This document shows, one piece after another, positions 9,985 to 18,820 of a stretch of DNA of 64,000 nucleotides. Origin of the DNA: Thauera sp. K11 (lineage in GTDB: Bacteria > Pseudomonadota > Gammaproteobacteria > Burkholderiales > Rhodocyclaceae). The stretch spans positions 2,294,001 through 2,358,000 of the forward strand of contig NZ_CP023439.1 of assembly GCF_002354895.1 (NCBI RefSeq), written 5' to 3'. The translations under genes and the position numbers were made by a program. Position 1 is the stretch's first letter; each line of letters opens with the position of its first letter. Below the pieces are notes generated by a model. That model saw only the letters and a list, made by a program, of their open reading frames with translations, was not told the DNA's origin and searched no databases.

Positions 9985-11084
9985 TGGAACAGACCTCGGC
10001 AACGCGCACGATGCACTACCCCGGGCGCTACTGGCACAAGCTCGACGACGGCCGCATCCAGTGCGACCTGTGCCCGCGCTACTGCAAGCTGCACGACGAC
10101 CAGCGCGGCGCCTGTTTCGTGCGCATGCGCGAAGGCGACGGCATCGTGCTGACCACCTACGGCCGCAGCTCCGGCTTTTGCATCGATCCGATCGAGAAGA
10201 AGCCGCTCAACCACTTCTACCCGGGCACCAGCGTGTTCTCGTTCGGCACCGCCGGCTGCAACCTGGCGTGCAAGTTCTGCCAGAACTGGGACATCTCCAA
10301 GTCGCGCGACATGGACCGGCTGATGGACGCCGCCTCGCCGCAGGAGATCGCCGACACGGCGGCGCGCCATGGATGCGCCAGCGTCGCCTTCACCTACAAC
10401 GACCCGGTGATCTTCGCCGAATATGCGATGGACACGGCCGACGCCTGCCATGCCCTCGGCCTGAAGACGGTCGCCGTCACCGCGGGCTACATCACCGAAC
10501 TCGCACGCGGCGATTTCTACGCCGGGATGGACGCCGCCAACGTGGACCTGAAAGGCTTCACCGACGACTTCTACGTCAAGCTGTGCGGCGCGCACCTCCA
10601 GCCGGTGCTCGACACCCTCATGTGGCTGCGCCGCGAGACCGGCGTCTGGGTCGAGATCACCACGCTGCTGATCCCCGGCCACAACGACTCCGATGCCGAA
10701 CTCGAAGCCCTGACGCGCTGGGTGCACAAGGAACTGGGCGCCGAGGTGCCGCTGCACTTCAGCGCCTTCCACCCCGACTTCAAGCTCGACGACATCCCGC
10801 CCACGCCGCCGGCCACGCTCACCCGCGCGCGCCGCATCGCGCTCGCCAACGGCCTCAGGCATGTCTACACCGGCAACGTCCACGACATGGAAGGCGGCAC
10901 CACCTTCTGTACCGGCTGCGGCAAGCCGCTGATCGTGCGCGACTGGTACGAGATCCGCGACTACCGGGTCACGCCGCAGGGCACCTGTCCCGATTGCGGC
11001 ACGGCGCTGGCCGGCCGCTTCGGCCGCTACGGTCCGGCCTTCGGCGCGCAGCGCGTTCCCGTCGCCATCCACCGCGGCCTGTGA
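9981..11084 (+). CDS. amrS: AmmeMemoRadiSam system radical SAM enzyme
   Basis: 367 aa. The radical SAM cluster motif CNLACKFC is at about residues 93-100. Extra cysteines occur in an N-terminal CDLCPRYC motif (about 28-35), and a C-terminal pair CTGCG and CPDCG may form a zinc or iron site. Adjacent ATGs at 9981 and 9984 are both possible; the first overlaps the AMMECR1 stop as ATGA, while the purine-rich GAGGGAGG just upstream fits the second better. Substrate unknown. The family resembles glycyl-radical-activating enzymes, but no glycyl radical enzyme lies nearby. Confidence 0.93.
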   Translation: MMEQTSATRTMHYPGRYWHKLDDGRIQCDLCPRYCKLHDDQRGACFVRMREGDGIVLTTYGRSSGFCIDPIEKKPLNHFYPGTSVFSFGTAGCNLACKFCQNWDISKSRDMDRLMDAASPQEIADTAARHGCASVAFTYNDPVIFAEYAMDTADACHALGLKTVAVTAGYITELARGDFYAGMDAANVDLKGFTDDFYVKLCGAHLQPVLDTLMWLRRETGVWVEITTLLIPGHNDSDAELEALTRWVHKELGAEVPLHFSAFHPDFKLDDIPPTPPATLTRARRIALANGLRHVYTGNVHDMEGGTTFCTGCGKPLIVRDWYEIRDYRVTPQGTCPDCGTALAGRFGRYGPAFGAQRVPVAIHRGL

Positions 11085-11178
11085 CGGCGGCGCAAGGGCG
11101 GCCCCGCAGGCGCCCCGCCGCAGGACGGCTCTGTACAATCGGCCCTGGAACGAACGCAACGACGGCAGGCATGGCATC

Positions 11179-11814
11179 GTGAAGCTGCGCAATACCCTGA
11201 TCAGCATCCCCACCTCGGGCGTCTGGCTGGACGGCAGGCTCGCGCATGCCCCCGATGTGCGCGGCCTCGCGCTGCTGCCCGCCGCCGACGGCTACCACCC
11301 GCCGAACGTCGAGGGCTCGCGGCTGCCGGCCGCGCTGCACGAAGCCGGTTTCGCGACCATGACGCTGAACCTGCTGACGCGCCATGAAGCGGCCCGCGAC
11401 CCGGATGCCGGCTTCAACGTATCGAGGCTCACCACCCGCCTGCTTGCCGCCATCGACTGGATCGAGCATCAGCCGCCGCTGGCCGGCCAGCCCCTCGGCC
11501 TGGTCGCGGGCGGCACCACCTGCGGTGCGCTGATCCGCGCCGCCGGCAGCGTCCCCGACCGCATCGCGGCGATGGTGTGCCTGGCTGGCCGGCCGGATCT
11601 CGCCGGCGCGGCGCCGCTGCGCGCACTCACCGTGCCGACCCGCTTCATCGTCAGCCCCGCCGACCCCCACGCCTCGATCGCCCGACACGCCTTCGCGCTG
11701 ATACCGCGGACGGTGGCGGACTGGCACGAGGTACCCGCCGACGATCCGCGCCCGGCCGCCATCGCCGCCGCGCAATGGCTGGCCTCGCACCTGCCGGTGA
11801 CGGGCCCCGCCTGA
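11179..11814 (+). CDS. Dienelactone-hydrolase-like alpha/beta hydrolase, atypical nucleophile elbow
   Basis: 211 aa from GTG 11179; no in-frame ATG fits, since the ATG at 11171 is followed at once by a stop. The middle LAGRPDLAG and RFIVSPADPH segments match the dienelactone-hydrolase-like domain often linked to phosphoribosyltransferases. There the nucleophile elbow is usually GASTGA. Here the aligned stretch is GGTTCGA, with Thr in place of Ser. A candidate Asp (SPADPH) is kept. It may be a non-hydrolytic paralogue. A weak -10-like TACAAT lies at 11134-11139. Confidence 0.65.
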   Translation: MKLRNTLISIPTSGVWLDGRLAHAPDVRGLALLPAADGYHPPNVEGSRLPAALHEAGFATMTLNLLTRHEAARDPDAGFNVSRLTTRLLAAIDWIEHQPPLAGQPLGLVAGGTTCGALIRAAGSVPDRIAAMVCLAGRPDLAGAAPLRALTVPTRFIVSPADPHASIARHAFALIPRTVADWHEVPADDPRPAAIAAAQWLASHLPVTGPA

Positions 11815-12015
11815 CGGCATCCATCCCGCCCGGCGCCCCGGCCGCATCCCGAACGGGCAGCGGATCTCGCCCCTCCTGCTCCCCTTTCGCCCCACTCGAT
11901 CGGCAAGCGCGGCGCATGGTCGCCCTGCGTCGGCCCTCGCAGCACCGGGGTGATCCGATGGACGTGTCCGCGCCCGGCGCCGGGCGCGTGCCAAGGCGCC
12001 CGGTGCCGGTTCGCC

Positions 12016-12021
12016 TATAAT
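12016..12021 (+). promoter_or_regulatory. Candidate -10 element upstream of mfd
   Basis: A perfect TATAAT lies 40 bases before the mfd start codon. No good -35 hexamer is visible 16-18 bases upstream. The rest of the 247-base gap (11815-12061) holds no gene that I can see. Confidence 0.45.
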
Positions 12022-12061
12022 TCGGGCTCGCACCGTCCGTACCCTCCTGTCCCGAAGCTCC

Positions 12062-15000
12062 ATGCCATCCCCGCTCGATTCGCTGCTGCCCTCTCTCGCC
12101 CTCCTCGCACTGCCCAAGCCGGGCGCCCGTTTCGACCTGCCACCGCTGGCGGGGTCCGCCGATGCGCTGGCCATCGCGCAGCTCGCCAGCCGGGGGCGGA
12201 TGCTGCTGGTCGTCACCGCGAATCCGCTCGACGCCCAGCGCCTGCAGGACGAGATCGGATGGGCCGCGCCCGGCCTGCGCCTGCACCTGCTGCCCGACTG
12301 GGAGACCCTGCCCTACGACAGCTTCTCGCCGCACCAGGACCTCATCTCCGAGCGCCTGTCCACGCTGTACGCGATCAGCCGCGGCGAAGCCGACGTGGTG
12401 CTGGTGCCCGCCTCCACCGCCCTGTACCGCATGGCGCCGCCCTCCTACCTGGCCGCGTACACCTTCTTCCTGCAGCAGGGCAGGCGGCTGGACGTCGACC
12501 AGTTCCGTGCGCAGATGGCGGTCGCCGGCTACACGCACGTCACCCAGGTGGTGAGCCCGGGCGAGTTCTCGGTGCGCGGCGGGCTGGTGGACCTGTTCCC
12601 GATGGGCTCGCCGCTGCCCTACCGCATCGACCTCTTCGACGACGAGATCGAGAGCATCAAGACCTTCGATCCGGACACCCAGCGCACGGTGTATCCGGTG
12701 CCGGAGATCCGCCTGCTGCCGGCGCGCGAATTCCCGCTCGACGACAAGGGCCGCGCGCATTTCCGCAGCCGCTTCCGCGAAACCTTCGAGGGCGACCCGA
12801 CGCGCGCGGCCATCTACAAGGACGTGTCGAACGGCATCGCGCCGGCCGGCATCGAGTACTACCTGCCGCTGTTCTTCGACGAAACCGCCACGCTGTTCGA
12901 CTACCTGCCCGCCGACGTGCCGGTGCTGCTGCACCGCGACGTGCCGGGCGCGATCGCCGAATTCTGGCGCGACACGCGCTCGCGCCACGACCTGCTCAAA
13001 GGCGACCGCACGCGGCCGGTGCTGCCGCCCGAGCAGCTCTTCCTGACCGACGAAGCCTTCTTCGTCGCGCTCAAGGACCGGCCGCGCCTGACGCTGAACC
13101 AAGGCACCGGCGACGCCCTCGCCGCCCCGCTGCCCGAACTGGCGGTGGAACGCAAGGCCACCGACCCGCTGCACAAGCTCAAAGCCTTCCGCGATGCCTT
13201 CGACGGCCGCGTGCTGCTGCTGGCGGACTCCCCCGGCCGACGCGAGACGATGGCCGAATACCTGGCCGAATACGGCCTCAGGCCGGTGGCCGGCAGCGAT
13301 TTCACCGCCTTCGTGGACTCGGGCGAACGCTTCGCCCTCGGCGTCGCGCCGCTCGCCGGCGGTTTCGTGCTGCCCGGGGCCGGGCTCGCCGTCGTCACCG
13401 AGACCGAACTCTACGCCGCCACCGCCCGCAGCCGCGTCCGCCGCGACGGGCGCAAGGCCGCCACGATGGAGGGCTGGCTGCGCGACCTCTCCGAACTCAA
13501 GGTCGGCGATCCGGTGGTGCATGTGTCGCACGGCATCGGCCGCTACCTCGGCCTGCTGCACATGAACCTCGGCGAGGGCGACACCGAGTTCCTGCACCTG
13601 GAATACAACGGCGGCGACAAGCTCTACGTGCCGGTATCGCAACTGCACGTGATCACCCGCTACGCCGGCGCCGACCCGGAAGCGGTGGAACTGCACCGGC
13701 TCGGCTCCGGCCAGTGGGAAAAGGCGAAGAAGAAGGCGGCGATGCAGGTGCGCGACACCGCGGCCGAACTGCTGGCGCTGTACGCGCAGCGCGCCGCGCG
13801 CCCCGGCCACCGCTTCGACTTCCGCCAGCACGATCTCGAAGCCTTCGCCGAGGGTTTCGGCTTCGAAACCACGCCCGACCAGCAGACGGCCATCGACGCG
13901 GTGCTTACCGACATGAGATCGGGCCTGCCGATGGACCGCCTGGTGTGCGGCGACGTCGGCTTCGGCAAGACCGAAGTCGCGCTGCGCGCCGCCTTCATCG
14001 CGGTGTCGGACGGCAAGCAGGTGGTCGTGCTGTGCCCCACCACGCTGCTGGCCGAACAGCACTACCAGACCTTTGCCGACCGCTTCGCCGACTGGCCGGT
14101 GAAGATCGCCGAACTATCGCGCTTCAAGTCCGCCAGGGAGCAGGCCGAGGCGCTGCAGCAGCTCTCCGAAGGCAAGGTCGACATCATCATCGGCACCCAC
14201 CGCCTGCTGCAGAAGGACGTGGTGTTCAAGCGCCTGGGGCTGGTCGTCATCGACGAGGAACACCGCTTCGGCGTGCGCCAGAAGGAAGCGCTGAAGGCCC
14301 TGCGCAGCGAAGTCGACATCCTGACCCTGACGGCGACCCCCATCCCGCGCACCCTGGGCCTGGCGATGGAGGGCCTGCGCGAATTCTCGGTGATCGCCAC
14401 CGCGCCGCAGAAGCGGCTGGCGATCAAGACCTTCGTCCAGCCCTCCAGCCGCGGCGTGATCCGCGAGGCGGTGCTGCGCGAATTCAAGCGCGGCGGCCAG
14501 GTGTACTTCCTGCACAACGAGGTCGACACCATCGACAACATGCGCCACGACCTCGAAGAACTGCTCCCCGAGGCGCGCATCGTCGTCGGCCACGGCCAGT
14601 TGCCGGAACGCGAACTCGAACGCGTGATGCGCGACTTCACCCAGCAGCGCGCCAACCTGCTGCTGTGCACGACGATCATCGAGACCGGCATCAACATCCC
14701 GACGGCCAACACCATCATCATCAACCGCGCCGACCGCTTCGGGCTGGCCCAGTTGCACCAGTTGCGCGGCCGCGTCGGCCGCTCGCACCACCAGGCGTAC
14801 GCCTACCTGCTCACCGACGCGCACGCCAAGCCCACCGCGCAGGCGCAAAAGCGCCTGGAGGCGATCGCGATGATGGAAGAGCTGGGCTCCGGCTTCTACC
14901 TGGCGATGCACGACCTCGAGATCCGCGGCGCCGGCGAGGTGCTGGGCGAGAATCAGTCCGGCGAAATCCAGCAGGTGGGCTTCAGCCTCTATACCGAGAT

Positions 15001-15499
15001 GCTCAAGCGCGCGGTGAAGGACCTGCAGGCCGGCAAGGAGCCCGACCTGTCGCAGCCGCTGGAAGTGGTGTCCGAGATCAACCTGCACACCCCCGCGCTG
15101 CTGCCCACCGACTACTGCCCCGACGTGCAGGAGCGCCTGACGCTGTACAAGCGCCTGGCCAACTGCGACTCCGAGGACGATCTGCGCGCGCTGCGCGAGG
15201 AACTGATCGACCGCTTCGGCGAACTCGCGCCGCAGACCCTGGCGCTGGTCGAAACCCACCGCCTGCGCCTGCTGGTGAAAGACTACGGCGTGCAGAAACT
15301 TGATGCCTCGGACGCGCAGATCACCGTGCAGTTCGCCAAGGACGCACCGATCGACCCGGTGAAGGTCATCATGCTGATCCAGAAGGATCGCAACACGCGG
15401 ATGAGCGGCCCCGAGAAGCTCGTGCGCCGCGCCAGCCTGCCGGACCTGCCGCAGCGGGTGAAGGCGGTCAGGGATCTGCTCGACGCGGTGAAAGCCTGA
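12062..15499 (+). CDS. mfd: Transcription-repair coupling factor Mfd
   Basis: 1145 aa, the usual family length (about 1150). Removes RNA polymerase stalled at DNA lesions and recruits UvrA. The N-terminal UvrB-like module starts near residue 10. The RNA polymerase interaction and SPTYT-type region follow near 470-540 (VSHGIGRYLG, LEYNGGDKLYVPV). The superfamily 2 translocase has Walker A GDVGFGKTEVALRAAF near 630, DEEHRFGV, and TATPIPRTL. Motif VI is HQLRGRVGRS, and a TRCF C-terminal domain ends the protein. The corA gene follows after 10 bases. Confidence 0.98.
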   Translation: MPSPLDSLLPSLALLALPKPGARFDLPPLAGSADALAIAQLASRGRMLLVVTANPLDAQRLQDEIGWAAPGLRLHLLPDWETLPYDSFSPHQDLISERLSTLYAISRGEADVVLVPASTALYRMAPPSYLAAYTFFLQQGRRLDVDQFRAQMAVAGYTHVTQVVSPGEFSVRGGLVDLFPMGSPLPYRIDLFDDEIESIKTFDPDTQRTVYPVPEIRLLPAREFPLDDKGRAHFRSRFRETFEGDPTRAAIYKDVSNGIAPAGIEYYLPLFFDETATLFDYLPADVPVLLHRDVPGAIAEFWRDTRSRHDLLKGDRTRPVLPPEQLFLTDEAFFVALKDRPRLTLNQGTGDALAAPLPELAVERKATDPLHKLKAFRDAFDGRVLLLADSPGRRETMAEYLAEYGLRPVAGSDFTAFVDSGERFALGVAPLAGGFVLPGAGLAVVTETELYAATARSRVRRDGRKAATMEGWLRDLSELKVGDPVVHVSHGIGRYLGLLHMNLGEGDTEFLHLEYNGGDKLYVPVSQLHVITRYAGADPEAVELHRLGSGQWEKAKKKAAMQVRDTAAELLALYAQRAARPGHRFDFRQHDLEAFAEGFGFETTPDQQTAIDAVLTDMRSGLPMDRLVCGDVGFGKTEVALRAAFIAVSDGKQVVVLCPTTLLAEQHYQTFADRFADWPVKIAELSRFKSAREQAEALQQLSEGKVDIIIGTHRLLQKDVVFKRLGLVVIDEEHRFGVRQKEALKALRSEVDILTLTATPIPRTLGLAMEGLREFSVIATAPQKRLAIKTFVQPSSRGVIREAVLREFKRGGQVYFLHNEVDTIDNMRHDLEELLPEARIVVGHGQLPERELERVMRDFTQQRANLLLCTTIIETGINIPTANTIIINRADRFGLAQLHQLRGRVGRSHHQAYAYLLTDAHAKPTAQAQKRLEAIAMMEELGSGFYLAMHDLEIRGAGEVLGENQSGEIQQVGFSLYTEMLKRAVKDLQAGKEPDLSQPLEVVSEINLHTPALLPTDYCPDVQERLTLYKRLANCDSEDDLRALREELIDRFGELAPQTLALVETHRLRLLVKDYGVQKLDASDAQITVQFAKDAPIDPVKVIMLIQKDRNTRMSGPEKLVRRASLPDLPQRVKAVRDLLDAVKA

Positions 15500-15509
15500 G
15501 GAGGCATCC

Positions 15510-16475
15510 ATGCTGATCAACTGCGTCGCCTACCAGCGCGGCCACAAGCTCGCCGACATTCCCGTCGAGGACATCAGCGAATACCTGGCCAAACCGGACT
15601 GCTTCGTCTGGGTCGCGCTCAAGGACGCCACCCCGGAAGAACTGGCGAAGATGAAGGCGGAGTTCGGCCTGCACGAACTCGCCGTCGAGGACGCCAACCA
15701 CGGTCATCAACGGCCCAAGGTCGAGGAATACGACGACGAACTCTTCGTCGTGATGCACCTCATCGACGAGCGCGACGGCAAGCTCGAAGCGGGCGAAGTG
15801 CATGTGTTCGCCGGGCACAACTACATCCTGTCGGTGCGCAACGGCAGCAAGCGCGACTTCCTCGGCGTGCGCGCCCGCTGCGAGCGCGAACCGAAGATGC
15901 TGGCGCAAGGCTCGGGCTACGTGCTGTACGCGCTGATGGACGCGGTGGTCGACCGCTACTTCCCCATCATCGACAAGCTCGAAACCGAACTCGAAGCGCT
16001 CGAGGAGCGCATCTTCACCAAGGGCGCCGCGCGCTCCAACATCCGCCGCCTGTACCGGCTCAAGCTCAAGGTCACCCAGCTCAAGCACGCCGTCACCCCG
16101 CTGATGGATGCCACGGGCAAGCTGCACAGTGGCCGCGTGCCCGAGGTGTGCGTGCGCAGCCGGCACTATTTCCGCGACGTCTACGACCACCTCAGCCGGC
16201 TCAACACGACGCTCGACGGCATCCGCGACACCATCGCCACCGCCATCCAGGTCAACCTGTCGATGGTCGCCATCGACCAGACCGAGATCGGCAAGCGGCT
16301 CGCCGCCTGGGCGGGCATCTTCGCCGTCGCCACCGCCTGCGCCGGCATCTGGGGCATGAATTTCACCCACATGCCCGAACTGCAGTGGGAATACGGCTAC
16401 CCGATGGCACTGGGCATCATCGCCACCCTGAGCGGCGTGCTGTACTGGCAGTTCAAGAAGGCCCGCTGGCTGTAG
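15510..16475 (+). CDS. corA: Magnesium/cobalt transporter CorA
   Basis: 321 aa. A long acidic cytoplasmic N-terminal domain is followed by two membrane helices at the C terminus. The selectivity signature GMNFTHMPE lies between them near residue 285, matching the conserved GMN of CorA. The C-terminal tail is basic (QFKKARWL). The start at ATG 15510 has a GAGGAGG sequence just upstream, overlapping the end of mfd. Mediates Mg2+ (also Co2+/Ni2+) influx through a pentamer. Confidence 0.95.
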   Translation: MLINCVAYQRGHKLADIPVEDISEYLAKPDCFVWVALKDATPEELAKMKAEFGLHELAVEDANHGHQRPKVEEYDDELFVVMHLIDERDGKLEAGEVHVFAGHNYILSVRNGSKRDFLGVRARCEREPKMLAQGSGYVLYALMDAVVDRYFPIIDKLETELEALEERIFTKGAARSNIRRLYRLKLKVTQLKHAVTPLMDATGKLHSGRVPEVCVRSRHYFRDVYDHLSRLNTTLDGIRDTIATAIQVNLSMVAIDQTEIGKRLAAWAGIFAVATACAGIWGMNFTHMPELQWEYGYPMALGIIATLSGVLYWQFKKARWL

Positions 16476-16670
16476 CCGCGGGCGCGTTCGCCGCATGAAG
16501 CCCGGCAACCACCCGGCCCGCGAATTCGTTGATTGAGAACGCGCCCCGTTCTGCCGTGATGCGATTCACGATGGCGGGCAGGCGCCGCTCGCCACGCGGT
16601 CAAGCACCCGTCAGCATGGCCGTTAAGACTGTTGCAGGTCGGGATCTGTGGCCGGCCCATCGAGGTCATC

Positions 16671-16940
16671 ATGAGCACGAACGCGCTTTTTCTCGTTGAA
16701 GGTGGACGGCCCAACGGCCATGCGGAGCATTGGCACGGCGGCGTCGAGCAGTCGGTGGATTGCGCGATCAGGGCGGGTTTCCGCATCGGCCGCCGGGTGC
16801 GCATCGGCCGTATCCCGGGGGCCGTCGTCGGCTACAACATCAGCCGCTTCGGCCGTTTCTGCGGCGCGAGCTATCCACTGCTGGTCGAAACGGAGTTCGG
16901 CGTCGCCAAATGCAGCCTGCACGAGGTGGCCGCAGCCTGA
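16671..16940 (+). CDS. Small hypothetical protein
   Basis: 89 aa from ATG 16671 (MSTNALFLVEGGRPNGHAEH). I do not recognise it. The protein is mixed and soluble-looking, with several glycines and arginines (GFRIGRRVRIGRI) and a single Cys pair region. No signal peptide or membrane helix is visible. It lies alone between corA and the convergent slyX. The 195 bases upstream hold nothing else identifiable. An in-frame ATG 13 codons upstream (16632) is possible. Reality as a gene is likely but not certain in this GC-rich DNA. Confidence 0.5.
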   Translation: MSTNALFLVEGGRPNGHAEHWHGGVEQSVDCAIRAGFRIGRRVRIGRIPGAVVGYNISRFGRFCGASYPLLVETEFGVAKCSLHEVAAA

Positions 16941-16985
16941 ATGCCTTCGCGCTGACGGGCAGCGCCGGGCCTTCGTCGTCACCCG

Positions 16986-17186
16986 TTACCAGTGCGGCGG
17001 GATCTCGTCTTCCGGCCGGCCGGGGCCGCCCGGCTGCAAGGTCTTCAACTGCTGCGCGAGCTGGCGCAGATGCTCGCGCAGCAGTTCGATCTCCTGCTGC
17101 TGCCGCCAGACCGTGCGGTTGAGTTCGTCGAGCTGGTCCTCGGCGGACATCATCTTGGTTTCGAGGTGTTCGAGGCGGTCTTCCAT
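16986..17186 (-). CDS. slyX: SlyX family protein
   Basis: 66 aa, almost entirely a predicted coiled coil (MEDRLEHLETKMMSAEDQL onward) ending in a short proline-rich tail EDEIPPHW, which matches the PPHY/W end of SlyX proteins. Start at ATG 17186; a longer frame upstream runs toward queG but has no SlyX similarity. Function unknown; SlyX was named after adjacency to slyD in E. coli. It lies 29 bases downstream of queG on the same strand, so co-transcription is likely. Confidence 0.85.
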   Translation of the reverse strand: MEDRLEHLETKMMSAEDQLDELNRTVWRQQQEIELLREHLRQLAQQLKTLQPGGPGRPEDEIPPHW

Positions 17187-17215
17187 CGCGGCATCCGGTT
17201 GCAGGCGGCGGGATT

Positions 17216-18277
17216 CTAGCCGGCCGCGGCCCGTGCGTGGCGCGCAAGCGCCCATGCCACGTGCTCGCGCACGAGGGCGGAATCGTCGTCGGCGCGCGCG
17301 TTCAAGGCGTCGATGACTTCGGCGGAGGCCGGCGCGTTTCCCAGCGCCACGGCGATGTTGCGCAGCCAGCGTTCATGGCCGATGCGGTGGATCGCGCTGC
17401 CGGCGGTGCGTTCGGCGAAATCGGCCGCGGTCCACGCGAAGAGCTCCACGAGGCGGGCGGCATCGAGGCCGTGCCGGGGCGCGAAGTCCGGCTCGCGGCT
17501 GATACGGGCGAAGCGGTTCCACGGGCACACGAGCTGGCAGTCGTCGCAGCCGTAGATGCGGTTGCCGAGCAGCGGACGCAGTTCCTCGGGGATGGAGCCC
17601 TTGAGTTCGATCGTGAGGTAGGAGATGCAGCGCCGCGCATCGACGCGGTACGGCGCGACGATGGCGCCCGTCGGACAGGCGTCCAGGCAGGCGCGGCAGG
17701 TGCCGCAATGCGCGGAAACCGGCGCATCCACCGGCAGCGGCAGGTCGGTGAAGATCTCGCCGAGGAAGAACCACGAGCCGACGCCGCGCTCGAGCAGCAG
17801 CGTGTGCTTGCCGCGCCAGCCCAGCCCGTTGCGGCTGCCCAGCTCCACTTCCAGCACCGGCGCGGAGTCGGTGAAGACGCGGTAGCCGTGCGGCGCCACC
17901 TCGGCGATGCGTTCGGCGAGCTTCTGCAGCCGGTTGCGCAGCACCTTGTGGTAGTCGCGCCCGAGTGCGTAGCGCGACACGTAGGCGCGCGTGCCGTCGG
18001 CCAGCACCTCTTCGCCCGGCATCGCCTGCGGCCAGTAGTCCATGCGTGCGCTGAGGACCCGCAGCGTGCCGGGCACCAGCTCGGCCGGCCGCGCGCGTTT
18101 CATGCCGTGCCGCAACATATAATCCATCTCGCCGTGGCAGCCGGCTTCCAGCCATGCCGCAAGCCCTTCTTCAGCGTCGCCGAGATCGACGCCCGCCACA
18201 CCGACCGCGGAAAAGCCCAGTTCGGCCGCCCACTGCCGGATGCACCCGACGAGCGCCACGCCGCCGTCCGCCTTCAA
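17216..18277 (-). CDS. queG: tRNA epoxyqueuosine(34) reductase QueG
   Basis: Last step of queuosine biosynthesis on tRNA, a cobalamin- and Fe-S-dependent reduction. Two ferredoxin-type clusters are present: CGTCRACLDACPTG and CDDCQLVCPWN. The C-terminal RNIAVALGNAP and HVAWALARH region is a HEAT-like end. The start is uncertain. No ATG fits between the coding similarity (WAAELGFSAVGVAG) and the divergent tsaE start at 18290. TTG at 18277 (353 aa) or GTG at 18259 are the best choices, and neither has a convincing ribosome site. Divergent from tsaE with almost no gap. Confidence 0.9.
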   Translation of the reverse strand: MKADGGVALVGCIRQWAAELGFSAVGVAGVDLGDAEEGLAAWLEAGCHGEMDYMLRHGMKRARPAELVPGTLRVLSARMDYWPQAMPGEEVLADGTRAYVSRYALGRDYHKVLRNRLQKLAERIAEVAPHGYRVFTDSAPVLEVELGSRNGLGWRGKHTLLLERGVGSWFFLGEIFTDLPLPVDAPVSAHCGTCRACLDACPTGAIVAPYRVDARRCISYLTIELKGSIPEELRPLLGNRIYGCDDCQLVCPWNRFARISREPDFAPRHGLDAARLVELFAWTAADFAERTAGSAIHRIGHERWLRNIAVALGNAPASAEVIDALNARADDDSALVREHVAWALARHARAAAG

Positions 18278-18289
18278 CGAGAGGTTTTC

Positions 18290-18820
18290 ATGATCGACTT
18301 CATTCACCCCGCCGATGATAGCGAGGCGCGACTGACGGCGCACTTGCCGGCGGAAACCGACACCGTGGCCCTGGGCGCGGCGCTGGCACTCGCGCTGCAG
18401 CCGGGGCTGAAGATCTGGCTGCAGGGCAACCTCGGCAGCGGCAAGACCACCCTCACCCGTGGCGTGCTGCGTGCCCTCGGACACGACGGCAAGGTGAAAA
18501 GCCCCACTTACACCTTGATTGAACCTTACACCGTTTCTAGATTAGACTTATATCACTTTGATTTTTATCGTTTCAACTCGCCGGACGAATACCTCGACGC
18601 GGGCCTGGACGAATACTTGAGCGGGGACGGGGTGTGCCTCGTGGAATGGCCGGAGAAGGCCCTTCCCCACCTTCCGCCACCCGACCTCGAAATCGTCCTT
18701 CGGCCCGAGGCCGACGGACGGCGTGCCGACATCATCGGACATACGGATGCGGGGCAAGCATGTTTGATCGAACTGGCGAAGATATTGCGGGGCGCGACCC
18801 CGGGGCCCGTTCCGGGATGA
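18290..18820 (+). CDS. tsaE: tRNA t6A37 synthesis ATPase TsaE
   Basis: 176 aa P-loop protein working with TsaB and TsaD in threonylcarbamoyladenosine formation. Walker A is GNLGSGKTTL at about residues 46-55; SPTYTLIEPY and LYHFDFYR are family motifs, and VEWPEKA is the usual C-terminal Trp-containing motif. GAGAGG lies 6 bases before ATG 18290. Odd: codons for the conserved SPTYTLIEPYTVSRLDLYHF stretch (about 18513-18577) are strikingly AT-rich, with rare codons such as TTA and AGA, unlike the rest of the gene. Confidence 0.95.
   Translation: MIDFIHPADDSEARLTAHLPAETDTVALGAALALALQPGLKIWLQGNLGSGKTTLTRGVLRALGHDGKVKSPTYTLIEPYTVSRLDLYHFDFYRFNSPDEYLDAGLDEYLSGDGVCLVEWPEKALPHLPPPDLEIVLRPEADGRRADIIGHTDAGQACLIELAKILRGATPGPVPG
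18515..18543 (+). promoter_or_regulatory. Candidate sigma-70 promoter inside tsaE, for amiC
   Basis: TTGATT (18515-18520), a 17-base spacer, then TAGATT (18538-18543) lie in the AT-rich island of tsaE. Placement is right for a promoter serving amiC (start 18817) independent of tsaE. Inference from sequence only. Confidence 0.4.

Noticed and set aside
11950..15303. 1117-codon frame overlapping mfd on the same strand
   Set aside because: Shifted frame of mfd. It starts upstream by chance and has Arg/Pro-rich low-information sequence.
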